Positions 7,948 to 15,621 of a DNA stretch of 64,000 nt are shown in pieces (within the stretch, counting starts at the first letter, position 1; each line of letters starts with the position of its first letter). The DNA is from Pedobacter sp. Leaf216 (GTDB taxonomy: Bacteria > Bacteroidota > Bacteroidia > Sphingobacteriales > Sphingobacteriaceae). The notes beneath the pieces were generated by a model. It saw only the letters and a program-made list of their open reading frames with translations, was not told where the DNA came from and searched no databases. The stretch lies in the NCBI RefSeq assembly GCF_001421515.1, contig NZ_LMKM01000001.1, positions 198,288-262,287 of the forward strand, read 5' to 3'. The position numbers were made by a program, and so were the translations under genes.

Positions 7948-9726
7948 CTATTTGTGGCTTTCAGCCCAGGCATCCATCTTTGCTTCAAAAACAGATAACG
8001 GCAAAGATCCATCTTTTAAAACTGCTGTATGAAAAGCTGCCAATTTAAACTTCTGACCTAATTGTTTTTCATACTTTGTTCTTAATTCCCTTATTTTCAT
8101 TGCACCGGTTTTGTAACCCAAAGCCTGTGCAGGAATACCCATATAACGTTCAATTTCTGCTGTTGCACCTTCATTACTGATGGCCTCATTATCCGTCATA
8201 TATTTTATGGCTTGCTCTCTGGTCATATTTTTAGTGTGAATGGCCACATCAACCACCAAGCGGATTGCCCTATGCATCTCATCACCCAATGCGCCCATGT
8301 GCTGATAAGGGTCCTGATACAAGCCCAGTTCTTTACCCAACGATTCGCAGTACAATGCCCAACCTTCTACGTAAGCATTATGCCCACCAAAACGGCGGAA
8401 GTTAGGCAGCGATTTGTTTTCCTGCGTTAAAGAAATCTGGTAATGGTGACCAGGGATTGCTTCATGAAGGAAAAGCGATTCCATTCCTGAGGTGGTATTA
8501 AAAGTTTTTGCATCTAATATAGGTACATAAAATATCCCGGGGCGTGTTCCGTCTGCCGAACCCTGATTATACTCTGCACTGGCCGATGCTGCTCTGAAAG
8601 CTTCGGTTTGGCGTATTTCGAAAGGGGTTTTAGGCTCCACATCAAACATTTTTTTCAAATTCGGCTTCATCCTTTGGTGGATATTCTCAAAAGCAGCCAA
8701 AACTTCTTCGGGTGTTTTATAAGGCATAAATTTTTTATCGGTTTTCATGTACTCGAAAAAAGCCCTTAAATCGCCTTTAAAGCCAACCAAATTTTTGATG
8801 CTGTCCATCTGCCCTTTAATCCGGGCAACTTCTTTTAAACCTGTTTGATAAATTTCCTCGGGTGTTTTGTTGGTAGTTGTTTGTTGTTTAACCAGGTAAG
8901 TATACCAGGCCAAACCACCCGGCATGGCAGAATAACCAGATGTTGCTCGGGTTTTTGGTAAATATTCATTTTGGAGATAATCACCCAGTTTTTTATAGGT
9001 GGGAATAATCACATTGGTGATGGAATTGCGATAAGCTGTGGTTAGTTTTTGTTTATCAGCCGCAGAAAAGCTACCAGGCATTAATTTAACCGGACCATAA
9101 AATAAACTTTCTTCGGGCTTTGCCACCACCATGCTTTGCATTTGAGGAATCATTTTTACCACCAATGCCTTGGGCAATACAATACCGGCAGCTGCACCTT
9201 TTTTAAAATTCCCAATTGCAGTATCTGCCCATACCGAAAAAGCATATACACGCTTTAACCAGTCTTCGTAATTTTTTACGGTTTTAAAAGGCTGTATCCC
9301 CGTACCCGAACCAAACTGACCAATGGTTAGCGGCAAAGCAAACATCTGGTTAAATGGCAGGTATTCGAAATGATACTTCAAACCCTCAAGATTGATATCC
9401 AACTGGTCTTTCAAGTAATCGAAAGATAATTTATCATTTGCATTCAGGCTTGCTCTATCATATTTACCCAAACTATCAAGGTAACGTTCGTTGTAAGATC
9501 TATATGCTTTCAAATAGGTTTGCGATCCATCATTGGCCAAAAGGTCGTTATACCTTTCATCACCAATGTAAGTTGCATTAATGGGATTCAATTTTAATCC
9601 GTCCTGATAATACTGTTCGCACATGCCGGCAAAAGCTTTATTTTCAGCACTGCTATCCAGGCTGCTTTTTTGCTTACACGCAACAAGTGCCATAATACAG
9701 GCCGCAAATAGAAATATCTTTTTCAT
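7948..9726 (-). CDS. DUF885 family lipoprotein, putative metallopeptidase
   Basis: The protein has 592 residues. Its signal peptide ends in a lipobox (ALVAC, Cys17). The DUF885 signature is present: HEAIPGHH at 421-428, an HExxxGHH zinc-site motif, followed by EGWALYCE at 454-461, which supplies further acidic ligands. Length and layout are normal for the family, whose members are exported and thought to act on peptides. A bidirectional terminator separates it from the pyruvate dehydrogenase genes upstream. Confidence 0.9.
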   Translation of the reverse strand: MKKIFLFAACIMALVACKQKSSLDSSAENKAFAGMCEQYYQDGLKLNPINATYIGDERYNDLLANDGSQTYLKAYRSYNERYLDSLGKYDRASLNANDKLSFDYLKDQLDINLEGLKYHFEYLPFNQMFALPLTIGQFGSGTGIQPFKTVKNYEDWLKRVYAFSVWADTAIGNFKKGAAAGIVLPKALVVKMIPQMQSMVVAKPEESLFYGPVKLMPGSFSAADKQKLTTAYRNSITNVIIPTYKKLGDYLQNEYLPKTRATSGYSAMPGGLAWYTYLVKQQTTTNKTPEEIYQTGLKEVARIKGQMDSIKNLVGFKGDLRAFFEYMKTDKKFMPYKTPEEVLAAFENIHQRMKPNLKKMFDVEPKTPFEIRQTEAFRAASASAEYNQGSADGTRPGIFYVPILDAKTFNTTSGMESLFLHEAIPGHHYQISLTQENKSLPNFRRFGGHNAYVEGWALYCESLGKELGLYQDPYQHMGALGDEMHRAIRLVVDVAIHTKNMTREQAIKYMTDNEAISNEGATAEIERYMGIPAQALGYKTGAMKIRELRTKYEKQLGQKFKLAAFHTAVLKDGSLPLSVFEAKMDAWAESHK

Positions 9727-9795
9727 TTAGTTTGGTTTATGGTTCTATTCAAAAATAGTAAAATATGTGGCCATTTACTAAAAGCTTTAAACGCA

Positions 9796-9825
9796 AAAAA
9801 AGCCATCCTGAAAGGATGGCTTTAA
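9796..9825. terminator. Bidirectional hairpin terminator between pdhC and the DUF885 gene
   Basis: AGCCATCCT (9801-9809) and AGGATGGCT (9813-9821) form a perfect nine-bp stem with loop GAA. Poly-A precedes it and TTTAATTATATT follows. It serves the minus-strand pdhA-pdhC unit, where the T tract reads from the A run. Confidence 0.88.
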
Positions 9826-9868
9826 TTATATTGTCAGCTTGAGCTGAAAATTGTAAATCGCTAACTGG

Positions 9869-11533
9869 TTATGCTAATAACCTGATTGGTTCTTCCAATA
9901 AACCTTTTAAAGTTTGTAAGAATTGTGCACCTGTTGCGCCATCAACCACACGGTGATCGCAACCTAAAGTCAATTTCATTACATTACCAGGAACAACAGC
10001 TCCATTTTTAACCACAGGAACTTGCTGGATAGCACCAACTGATAAAATTGCACCATCAGGTGAGTTGATAATTGAAGTAAACTCATCAATACCAAACATA
10101 CCCAGGTTGGAAACTGTGAAAGTAGAACCTTCCCAATCTGCTGGCTGTAATTTTTTTGCTTTTGCTTTACCACCAAAATCTTTTACTTCTGCAGAGATGT
10201 GAGATAAAGATTTACCATCAGCAAAACGCACCACCGGAACCAATAAACCATCTTCAACAGCCATAGCCACACCAATGTTGGTATGTTCGTTAAACCTGAT
10301 TTTATCGCCACCCCATGATGAATTAACCGCAGGGTGTTTTTTCAATGCAACAGCAACCGCTTTAATTACGATATCGTTGAAAGAAACTTTAACAGGAGCA
10401 ACTGCATTAATAGCTGTACGTGCAGCCATTGCGTTGTCCATATCAATACTGATGGTTAAATAGAAATGTGGAGCAGTAAATAAACTCTCTGCCAAACGTT
10501 TAGCAATTACTTTACGCATTTGCGAAACCGGAGCTTCAGTAAATTTAACTTCACCAACATATTGAGGAATAACCGGTGCCGGTGCAGCAGCTTTCTCAGC
10601 AGCCGGAGCCGAAGCAGATTCTGCTTTGGCCGGAGCAGCAGATGGTTTAAAGTTTTCGATATCTTTTTTAATGATACGACCACCTTCTGCACTACCTGCA
10701 ACCTGTGCTAAATCAATGCCTTTATCTTTAGCAATTTTCTTTGCCAAAGGAGATGCTTTAACACGACTATCAGATGAACTTTCTGCAACCGGGGCAGATG
10801 TATTTGCATCAGCAGCTGTAGCTTGTTTTTCTTCTTTAGGTGCTTCAGCACTTTCAGCTTTGGGAGCCGGGGCAGAACCACCAGCCAAAATTCCGCTTAC
10901 GTCAGTTCCTTCCGGACCAACAATAGCGATAATTCCGTTTACTTTCGCAGCAGCACCTTTTTCTACACCAATGTGCAATAAAGTTCCGGTTGCGTAGCCC
11001 ATTACTTCCATAGTTGCCTTATCGGTTTCTACATCAGCAAGAACATCATCATCTTTTACTTTATCGCCAACTTTTTTATGCCATTCGGCAATTACGCCTT
11101 CTGTCATGGTATCGCTTAATAAAGGCATACGGATTACCGTTACACCTTTAGCAGCCAATTCTTCTTCAGTTAAACCACCACCTTGTGCAGGCGCAGCTTC
11201 TTCTTTTTTCTCTTCAGCTTTTGGAGCATCAGTACTTTCGGCCTTCGGTGCTTCAGCACCTTTTTCAGCTTCCAAAGCAGCTTTATAATCTTCGCCTTCT
11301 TTACCGATAACGGCCATAATGGCATCAACAGGTACAGATGATCCTTCTTCTACACCTATGTATAAAAGCGTGCCATCCCAATATGATTCCATGTCCATTG
11401 TTGCTTTATCAGTTTCTACTTCTGCTAAAACATCGCCGCTTTTCACTTTATCGCCCACTTTTTTGTGCCACTTCGCCAAAACCCCTTCGGTCATGGTGTC
11501 GCTCATCTTGGGCATTTTAATTACATCAGCCAT
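9869..11533 (-). CDS. pdhC: Pyruvate dehydrogenase E2 (dihydrolipoamide acetyltransferase)
   Basis: The protein has 554 residues. It transfers acetyl from lipoyl to CoA in the pyruvate dehydrogenase complex. Two lipoyl domains have modified lysines at K43 (ETDKATMDM) and K172 (ETDKATMEV). Ala/Pro/Glu/Lys-rich linkers separate them from a peripheral-subunit-binding domain at about 258-294 (KASPLAKKIAKDKGID). The catalytic domain from about 330 ends with DHRVVDG (H527, D531). The two lipoyl domains and the MPKMSDTMTEG start are typical of alpha-proteobacterial/mitochondrial-type and Bacteroidota PDH. The gene follows E1alpha by 30 bases. E1beta is not in the window. Confidence 0.96.
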   Translation of the reverse strand: MADVIKMPKMSDTMTEGVLAKWHKKVGDKVKSGDVLAEVETDKATMDMESYWDGTLLYIGVEEGSSVPVDAIMAVIGKEGEDYKAALEAEKGAEAPKAESTDAPKAEEKKEEAAPAQGGGLTEEELAAKGVTVIRMPLLSDTMTEGVIAEWHKKVGDKVKDDDVLADVETDKATMEVMGYATGTLLHIGVEKGAAAKVNGIIAIVGPEGTDVSGILAGGSAPAPKAESAEAPKEEKQATAADANTSAPVAESSSDSRVKASPLAKKIAKDKGIDLAQVAGSAEGGRIIKKDIENFKPSAAPAKAESASAPAAEKAAAPAPVIPQYVGEVKFTEAPVSQMRKVIAKRLAESLFTAPHFYLTISIDMDNAMAARTAINAVAPVKVSFNDIVIKAVAVALKKHPAVNSSWGGDKIRFNEHTNIGVAMAVEDGLLVPVVRFADGKSLSHISAEVKDFGGKAKAKKLQPADWEGSTFTVSNLGMFGIDEFTSIINSPDGAILSVGAIQQVPVVKNGAVVPGNVMKLTLGCDHRVVDGATGAQFLQTLKGLLEEPIRLLA

Positions 11534-11563
11534 TATATCTAATTAATTGAAATCTAAATATTG

Positions 11564-12559
11564 TTAGTCCATTACATAAGGGTAGTCCTGTTGCATATAT
11601 ACATCTTTGTATAATTCAGATGCATCAGGCCAAGGAGAGTCTTCAGCAAATTTCACTGCCTGATCTACAGTTGCTTTCACTTTAGCTTCTACTTCTTCAA
11701 TCCAGGCCTGATCTGCATACTTTTCTTTAAGAATAGTTTCTCTTGCATGCTCAACCGGATCTTTTGCTTTATAATCTTCTAATTCTTCTTTGGTACGGTA
11801 TTTTGCCGGATCAGACATTGAGTGACCACGGTAACGGTAAGTTCTCATTTCTAAGAAAGTAGGTCCTTCACCTTTACGTGCACGTTGAATTGCTTCATCC
11901 ATTGCGTTATGAACCGCAACAGGATCCATACCATCAACCGGTGCACATGGCATATCAAAACCTAAACCTATTTTATAAATATCGGTCATGTTGGTGGTAC
12001 GCTGTACTGAGGTACCCATTGCATAACCATTGTTTTCGCAAACAAAAACAACAGGCAATTTCCAAAGCATGGCCATGTTAAATGTTTCGTTTAATGCACC
12101 TTGACGCACCGCGCCATCGCCCATGTAACAAATATTAACATTGTCGGTTCCTTTATATTTTTCTGCAAAAGCAACACCAGCACCTAATGGAATCTGACCG
12201 CCAACAATTGCATGACCACCATAAAAGTTATGTTCTTTACTGAACATGTGCATCGAACCACCTTTACCTTTAGAGCAACCTGTAGCTTTACCGTACATTT
12301 CTGCCATAATACTATCGGCACTAACTCCTAAAGCTAAGGCATGGGCATGATCACGGTAAGTTGTAATCATTGAATCACCTTTTTGCATTGCAGATATTGC
12401 ACCTGCAACTACAGCTTCTTGTCCAATGTATAAATGACAAAAGCCACGTATTTTTTGTTGTCCGTATAACTGGCCAGTTTTTTCTTCGAATTTGCGCATA
12501 AGCAACATCGACTCAAACCACTTTAACCAGGTATCTTTATTTATTTCTACTGCACTCAT
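11564..12559 (-). CDS. pdhA: Pyruvate dehydrogenase E1 component, alpha subunit
   Basis: The protein has 331 residues. It is the thiamine-diphosphate-binding alpha chain of the alpha2beta2 E1 enzyme. The ThDP motif starts at GDGAVRQGALNE (147-158) and ends with ENN at 175-177. The RYRGHSMSDP loop and the H-T-Y-R-D-H-A segment (TTYRDHAHAL) are characteristic of pyruvate E1alpha. Its length is normal. It heads the pdhA-pdhC unit; the partner beta subunit gene is not adjacent and must be elsewhere in the genome. Upstream is a 506-base intergenic region. Confidence 0.95.
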   Translation of the reverse strand: MSAVEINKDTWLKWFESMLLMRKFEEKTGQLYGQQKIRGFCHLYIGQEAVVAGAISAMQKGDSMITTYRDHAHALALGVSADSIMAEMYGKATGCSKGKGGSMHMFSKEHNFYGGHAIVGGQIPLGAGVAFAEKYKGTDNVNICYMGDGAVRQGALNETFNMAMLWKLPVVFVCENNGYAMGTSVQRTTNMTDIYKIGLGFDMPCAPVDGMDPVAVHNAMDEAIQRARKGEGPTFLEMRTYRYRGHSMSDPAKYRTKEELEDYKAKDPVEHARETILKEKYADQAWIEEVEAKVKATVDQAVKFAEDSPWPDASELYKDVYMQQDYPYVMD

Positions 12560-12851
12560 TTTAGGATATTTGTTTTTTGCGACAGCAAATCTAATTTTTT
12601 TATTGTAATTTTTGGCACTTTCTAGTGTAAAAACATCATAGTATCAGGGTTAAAATCAGATTTAACAGTTGTTTTACAATTAAATGCAACAACCAACAGG
12701 ACTTTTCAATTTTTCGGCGGTTTTAGTACGATTTCCTATAATTAAATCAACACCCTTTATCATAATACGGAATCAAATTACTATAAAATATAATTTTGTT
12801 TAAATAAGGATTTACATAATTTAAAAAACAATAATTTAATCTCGAACCGAA

Positions 12852-12900
12852 ATTTAACAGGAGAACGGTATGGGAAAAAAAGTCCCTCCTGTGCTTAAAT
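12852..12900. other. Stem-loop in pdhA/NlpC intergenic region
   Basis: ATTTAA (12852-12857) pairs with TTAAAT (12895-12900) and CAGGAG (12858-12863) with CTCCTG (12886-12891), leaving a three-base bulge. GGGA/TCCC can pair inside. A T run follows on the plus strand. It lies upstream of the mapped promoter, so it is not in the leader of the NlpC gene. It could be a terminator of a small transcript or a regulatory site. Confidence 0.4.
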
Positions 12901-12965
12901 ATTTTTTAAAAAAACGTGGATAAAAAATAAAAATGTTAATAACTTTCACTTTTTACAAGATTACA

Positions 12966-12997
12966 TTTGGATAACATTTGTATAATCAATACTTTTG
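12966..12997 (+). promoter_or_regulatory. Bacteroidota-type promoter of the NlpC/P60 gene
   Basis: TTTG at 12966-12969 is followed after 20 bases by TACTTTTG at 12990-12997, a full match to TTTG-N20-TAnnTTTG. The expected transcript start near 13003 leaves a leader of about 60 bases before the ATG at 13066. Confidence 0.7.
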
Positions 12998-13065
12998 ACA
13001 ACCAACAATAAGCCCATGTGGTGTACGTTAATGTGTAAGTGAATACCCAAACATAACTGTATAAC

Positions 13066-13623
13066 ATGATTAAAAAATTTTTGTTTTCAACCTTAATCGC
13101 TATCTGCACGCTCTCAACCGCATTTGCGCAAACAAAAACAAAAGAATCTGGTAAAGACCTGAACGATCCCGACAATCTTGCTTCGCAATATTTCTCACAG
13201 GTGATGGGTGTAGCAGTAGATGCAACTTCGAATTTAAAACTATATAAGTTTATATACGAATGGATCGGAACGCCATATAGTTATGGTGGAAACAGTAAAA
13301 GAGGCATTGATTGCTCGGCTTTTACCAAAGCGATTTACGACAAAGTTTTCAACACAACGATCAGAAGAAATTCGCGCGATATTTTCAGCATGGTAGATCC
13401 ATTGTCTAAAGAAGATTTGAAAGAAGGTGATTTGGTTTTCTTCAAAATAAAAAGCAGAAGTATTTCTCATGTAGGAATTTACCTAGGCGATAATAGATTT
13501 GCTCACGCATCAAGTTCTCGCGGTGTGGTAATCAGTAACCTGAACGAACCTTATTACAGCCGTTACTTTTACAAAGGCGGTCGTGTTTTAGAATCGTTCA
13601 AGAAAGAATTTGAAGTAGAATAG
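13066..13623 (+). CDS. NlpC/P60 family cell-wall peptidase
   Basis: The protein has 185 residues. A signal peptide ends at FAQ (residue 22), so it is exported. The catalytic cysteine is Cys83 in RGIDCSAF, His135 lies in HVGIYLG and the third residue is His147 in FAHAS. It therefore has a complete NlpC/P60 triad and should cleave peptidoglycan stem peptides (gamma-D-Glu to diamino acid type). There is no SH3 domain, so the short spacer before the catalytic domain is the only extra part. A hairpin terminator follows. Confidence 0.93.
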   Translation: MIKKFLFSTLIAICTLSTAFAQTKTKESGKDLNDPDNLASQYFSQVMGVAVDATSNLKLYKFIYEWIGTPYSYGGNSKRGIDCSAFTKAIYDKVFNTTIRRNSRDIFSMVDPLSKEDLKEGDLVFFKIKSRSISHVGIYLGDNRFAHASSSRGVVISNLNEPYYSRYFYKGGRVLESFKKEFEVE

Positions 13624-13670
13624 ACCAATATATAGTTGACGGTTTTTAGTCAACAGTTTAAAACATACAC

Positions 13671-13705
13671 AATCCTCCTAAAGAAATTTTGGAGGATTTT
13701 TTTAT
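13671..13705 (+). terminator. Rho-independent terminator after the NlpC/P60 gene
   Basis: AATCCTCC (13671-13678) pairs with GGAGGATT (13691-13698) and is followed by a T run. It lies just before the start of the CapA-like gene, which must therefore have its own promoter or depend on readthrough. Confidence 0.82.
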
Positions 13706-13721
13706 ACCGCTTAAATCAATA

Positions 13722-14819
13722 ATGAAGTTCTTCAATACACTAATGATATCCGCTATTGCACTGATTATTTTGATTAGTTGCACCAGTAATAATGCCCAGA
13801 TTACCACTACAGTTGCCAAAAAGGATACCGTAATCAGAAAAATAAAAGATACGATATCCATTACTGCTGTAGGCGATATTATGCTTGGCTCAGCATTTCC
13901 TTCAAAAACAAATTTGCCACCCGATGACGCTTTAAATAGTTTTGATGCGGTAGATAGCCTGTTAAAAGGTGATATCGTTTTCGGGAACCTTGAAGGTTGT
14001 TTCCTTAATTCTGGCAACTCTAATAAATGTAATGGCATCAACCCTAACAACTGTTACGCATTTAGAATGCCTGAACGGTATGCAGGAATTTACAAAAGTG
14101 CAGGCTTTAATGTTTTAAGCATAGCAAACAACCATGTTGGCGACTTTGATGCGAAAGGACGTAAAAACACCGCAAGAATTTTGGATTCGTTACAGATTCA
14201 TTATGCGGGTCAAGTAAACAAACCATTCGAAATTTTTGAAAAGGATAGTGTAAAATATGCTTTCTGTGCATTTGCACCAAATGAAAATACCGTTTCTATT
14301 AATAAGATAGATAGTGCCAAAGCTTTAGTAACCCGTTTAAAAAAGATGGCCGATATTGTAATCGTTTCTTTTCACGGCGGGGGCGAAGGTGCCAGGTTTG
14401 AGCATGTGCCGCGCAAAAATGAGATTTTTTACAATGAAAACAGAGGCAATGTATATGCGTTTGCACATGCCGTTATAGATGCCGGTGCAGATGTAGTACT
14501 AGGCCATGGCCCACATGTAACCCGTGCGGTTGAAGTATATAAAAATAAATTTATTGCTTACAGTTTGGGTAATTTTTGCACTTATGGCATGTTCAGCCTA
14601 AAAGGAAATAATGGCATTGCTCCTTTGCTACAGCTTAAAATAAACGCTAAAGGAGATTTTCTTTTTGCGGATATCGTTTCGGTTAAACAGGATAAAATCA
14701 ACCGTTTGACATTGGATGATAATTATGGTGCCTTTAAAAGGATTAAAGAATTAACGGATATTGATTTCATTGGCCATCAGCTAAAATTTGCTGATAACAG
14801 GATTAGCTTAAAAGATTAA
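13722..14819 (+). CDS. CapA/PgsA-family lipoprotein (metallophosphatase fold)
   Basis: The protein has 365 residues from the ATG at 13722. An in-frame TTG at 13689 lies inside the terminator of the previous gene and is rejected. The lipobox is LISC (Cys20). The PGA_cap domain is shown by AVGDIMLGS, FGNLEGC, IANNHVGDF, SFHGGGEG, GADVVLGHGPH and AYSLGNF in order, with the Asp/Asn/His metal-site residues kept. The family includes CapA of poly-gamma-glutamate capsule systems, but no capB/capC lies nearby, so the substrate is unknown. Confidence 0.9.
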   Translation: MKFFNTLMISAIALIILISCTSNNAQITTTVAKKDTVIRKIKDTISITAVGDIMLGSAFPSKTNLPPDDALNSFDAVDSLLKGDIVFGNLEGCFLNSGNSNKCNGINPNNCYAFRMPERYAGIYKSAGFNVLSIANNHVGDFDAKGRKNTARILDSLQIHYAGQVNKPFEIFEKDSVKYAFCAFAPNENTVSINKIDSAKALVTRLKKMADIVIVSFHGGGEGARFEHVPRKNEIFYNENRGNVYAFAHAVIDAGADVVLGHGPHVTRAVEVYKNKFIAYSLGNFCTYGMFSLKGNNGIAPLLQLKINAKGDFLFADIVSVKQDKINRLTLDDNYGAFKRIKELTDIDFIGHQLKFADNRISLKD

Positions 14820-14863
14820 TCTTCTAAGACATCAATCTCAATTTATTTAAGAATATTTGCGCC

Positions 14864-15049
14864 ATGAAAACCGGATTAATCATTCATTATATCATAGGTA
14901 TTGCAGCTGCACTTTTGGTGTTGGCAGCAGCTTATTACATCAATCAGAATCCTAAGAACTTATTATCGGCAGGTATTATTATTTTAGCGGGGTGCCTCGT
15001 AGCTTTTAGTCAATACCAGATTATTAAGCAAAAAAAGAAACAGAAGTGA
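14864..15049 (+). CDS. Small two-helix membrane protein
   Basis: The protein has 61 residues and two hydrophobic segments (about 6-25 and 32-50) with a lysine-rich tail (IKQKKKQK). I recognise no family. It follows the CapA-like gene by 44 bases on the same strand. The start ATG is preceded by GCGCC and the sequence is short, so the call rests on composition and open frame. Confidence 0.6.
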   Translation: MKTGLIIHYIIGIAAALLVLAAAYYINQNPKNLLSAGIIILAGCLVAFSQYQIIKQKKKQK

Positions 15050-15094
15050 TTCACTTAATTTAGCGAACAAAATGCTGCTTAAAAATAAAAGTAA

Positions 15095-15142
15095 TTTGGG
15101 ATAACCTCAGAGCACCTTCGACACTCCTCCAGCTATCCCAAA
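15095..15142. other. Long-loop hairpin, candidate structured RNA
   Basis: TTTGGGATA (15095-15103) and TATCCCAAA (15134-15142) form a perfect nine-bp stem around a 30-base loop that is richer in G+C than its surroundings (CTCAGAGCACCTTCGACACT). It lies between two convergent small membrane-protein genes. There is no T tract on the plus strand, so it is not a standard terminator. Confidence 0.4.
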
Positions 15143-15162
15143 AATAAGACAAAAACAATAGC

Positions 15163-15348
15163 TTAGCTTTCGTCTTTAGTGTTTTTCACCAGACCAATGC
15201 CTGATACGAAGAATATCAATCCGATGATTCCATAAACCATCAAACCTCTTGAGTTTTGATTGTGGTTTACAAAACCATACCCTGCGTATATTAGGCCTAT
15301 TATTCCTAATATAGTTAATACGGTTCCAAAAGTGCGTTTTACATTCAT
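15163..15348 (-). CDS. Small membrane protein, two helices
   Basis: The protein has 61 residues from the ATG at 15348 (MNVKRTFGTVL). A longer frame reaching 15549 runs through a dispersed intergenic repeat and is rejected. Two hydrophobic segments (about 6-25 and 36-54) and a charged end (KNTKDES) give an inner-membrane hairpin. It resembles the DUF3185/YtxH-sized small membrane proteins of Bacteroidota, but I do not assign a family. Confidence 0.65.
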   Translation of the reverse strand: MNVKRTFGTVLTILGIIGLIYAGYGFVNHNQNSRGLMVYGIIGLIFFVSGIGLVKNTKDES

Positions 15349-15510
15349 GAGGTTACTTTTTAATATGACTAATACAAAATAACTTTGCTTTTGTTTTAAA
15401 TCGATCAAAAAAGTGCTTGTGTTGTAAATGCAATTTGCCTGTAAGTTATCTCTTCCAGAAATTTTATAAAAACAGTAAATACCTATCATAGAGAATATTA
15501 CAAAAAAAGC

Positions 15511-15593
15511 CGTCATCCCGACTGAAGCATAGCAAAATGGAGAGATCAATATATTCAGATTTCCCGACTGCGTAAACTCCGCTCGAAATGACG
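15511..15593. repeat. Dispersed CGTCAT...ATGACG intergenic repeat
   Basis: CGTCATCCCGACTGAAGC at the left and CTCGAAATGACG at the right are the two arms. The middle contains TTTCCCGACTGCG. It is the most complete copy in the window. Confidence 0.7.
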
Positions 15594-15621
15594 ATTCTAT
15601 AATTTAATTTTAATCAATTGC

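Larger units (their letters stand above)
12560..13065. other. Intergenic region between divergent pdhA and NlpC/P60 genes
   Basis: These 506 AT-rich bases hold no supported coding region. They contain a stem-loop at 12852-12900 and a good promoter for the NlpC/P60 gene at 12966-12997, both listed separately. I see no clear TAnnTTTG element for pdhA on the minus strand. Confidence 0.7.

Noticed and set aside
10275..11546. Several plus-strand frames across the E2 gene
   Set aside because: They are shadows of the Ala/Lys/Glu-rich codons of pdhC on the other strand.
15349..15549. N-terminal extension of the small membrane protein gene on the minus strand
   Set aside because: It runs through a dispersed intergenic repeat and an AT-rich leader. 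The internal ATG at 15348 has a good context and gives a normal small membrane protein.
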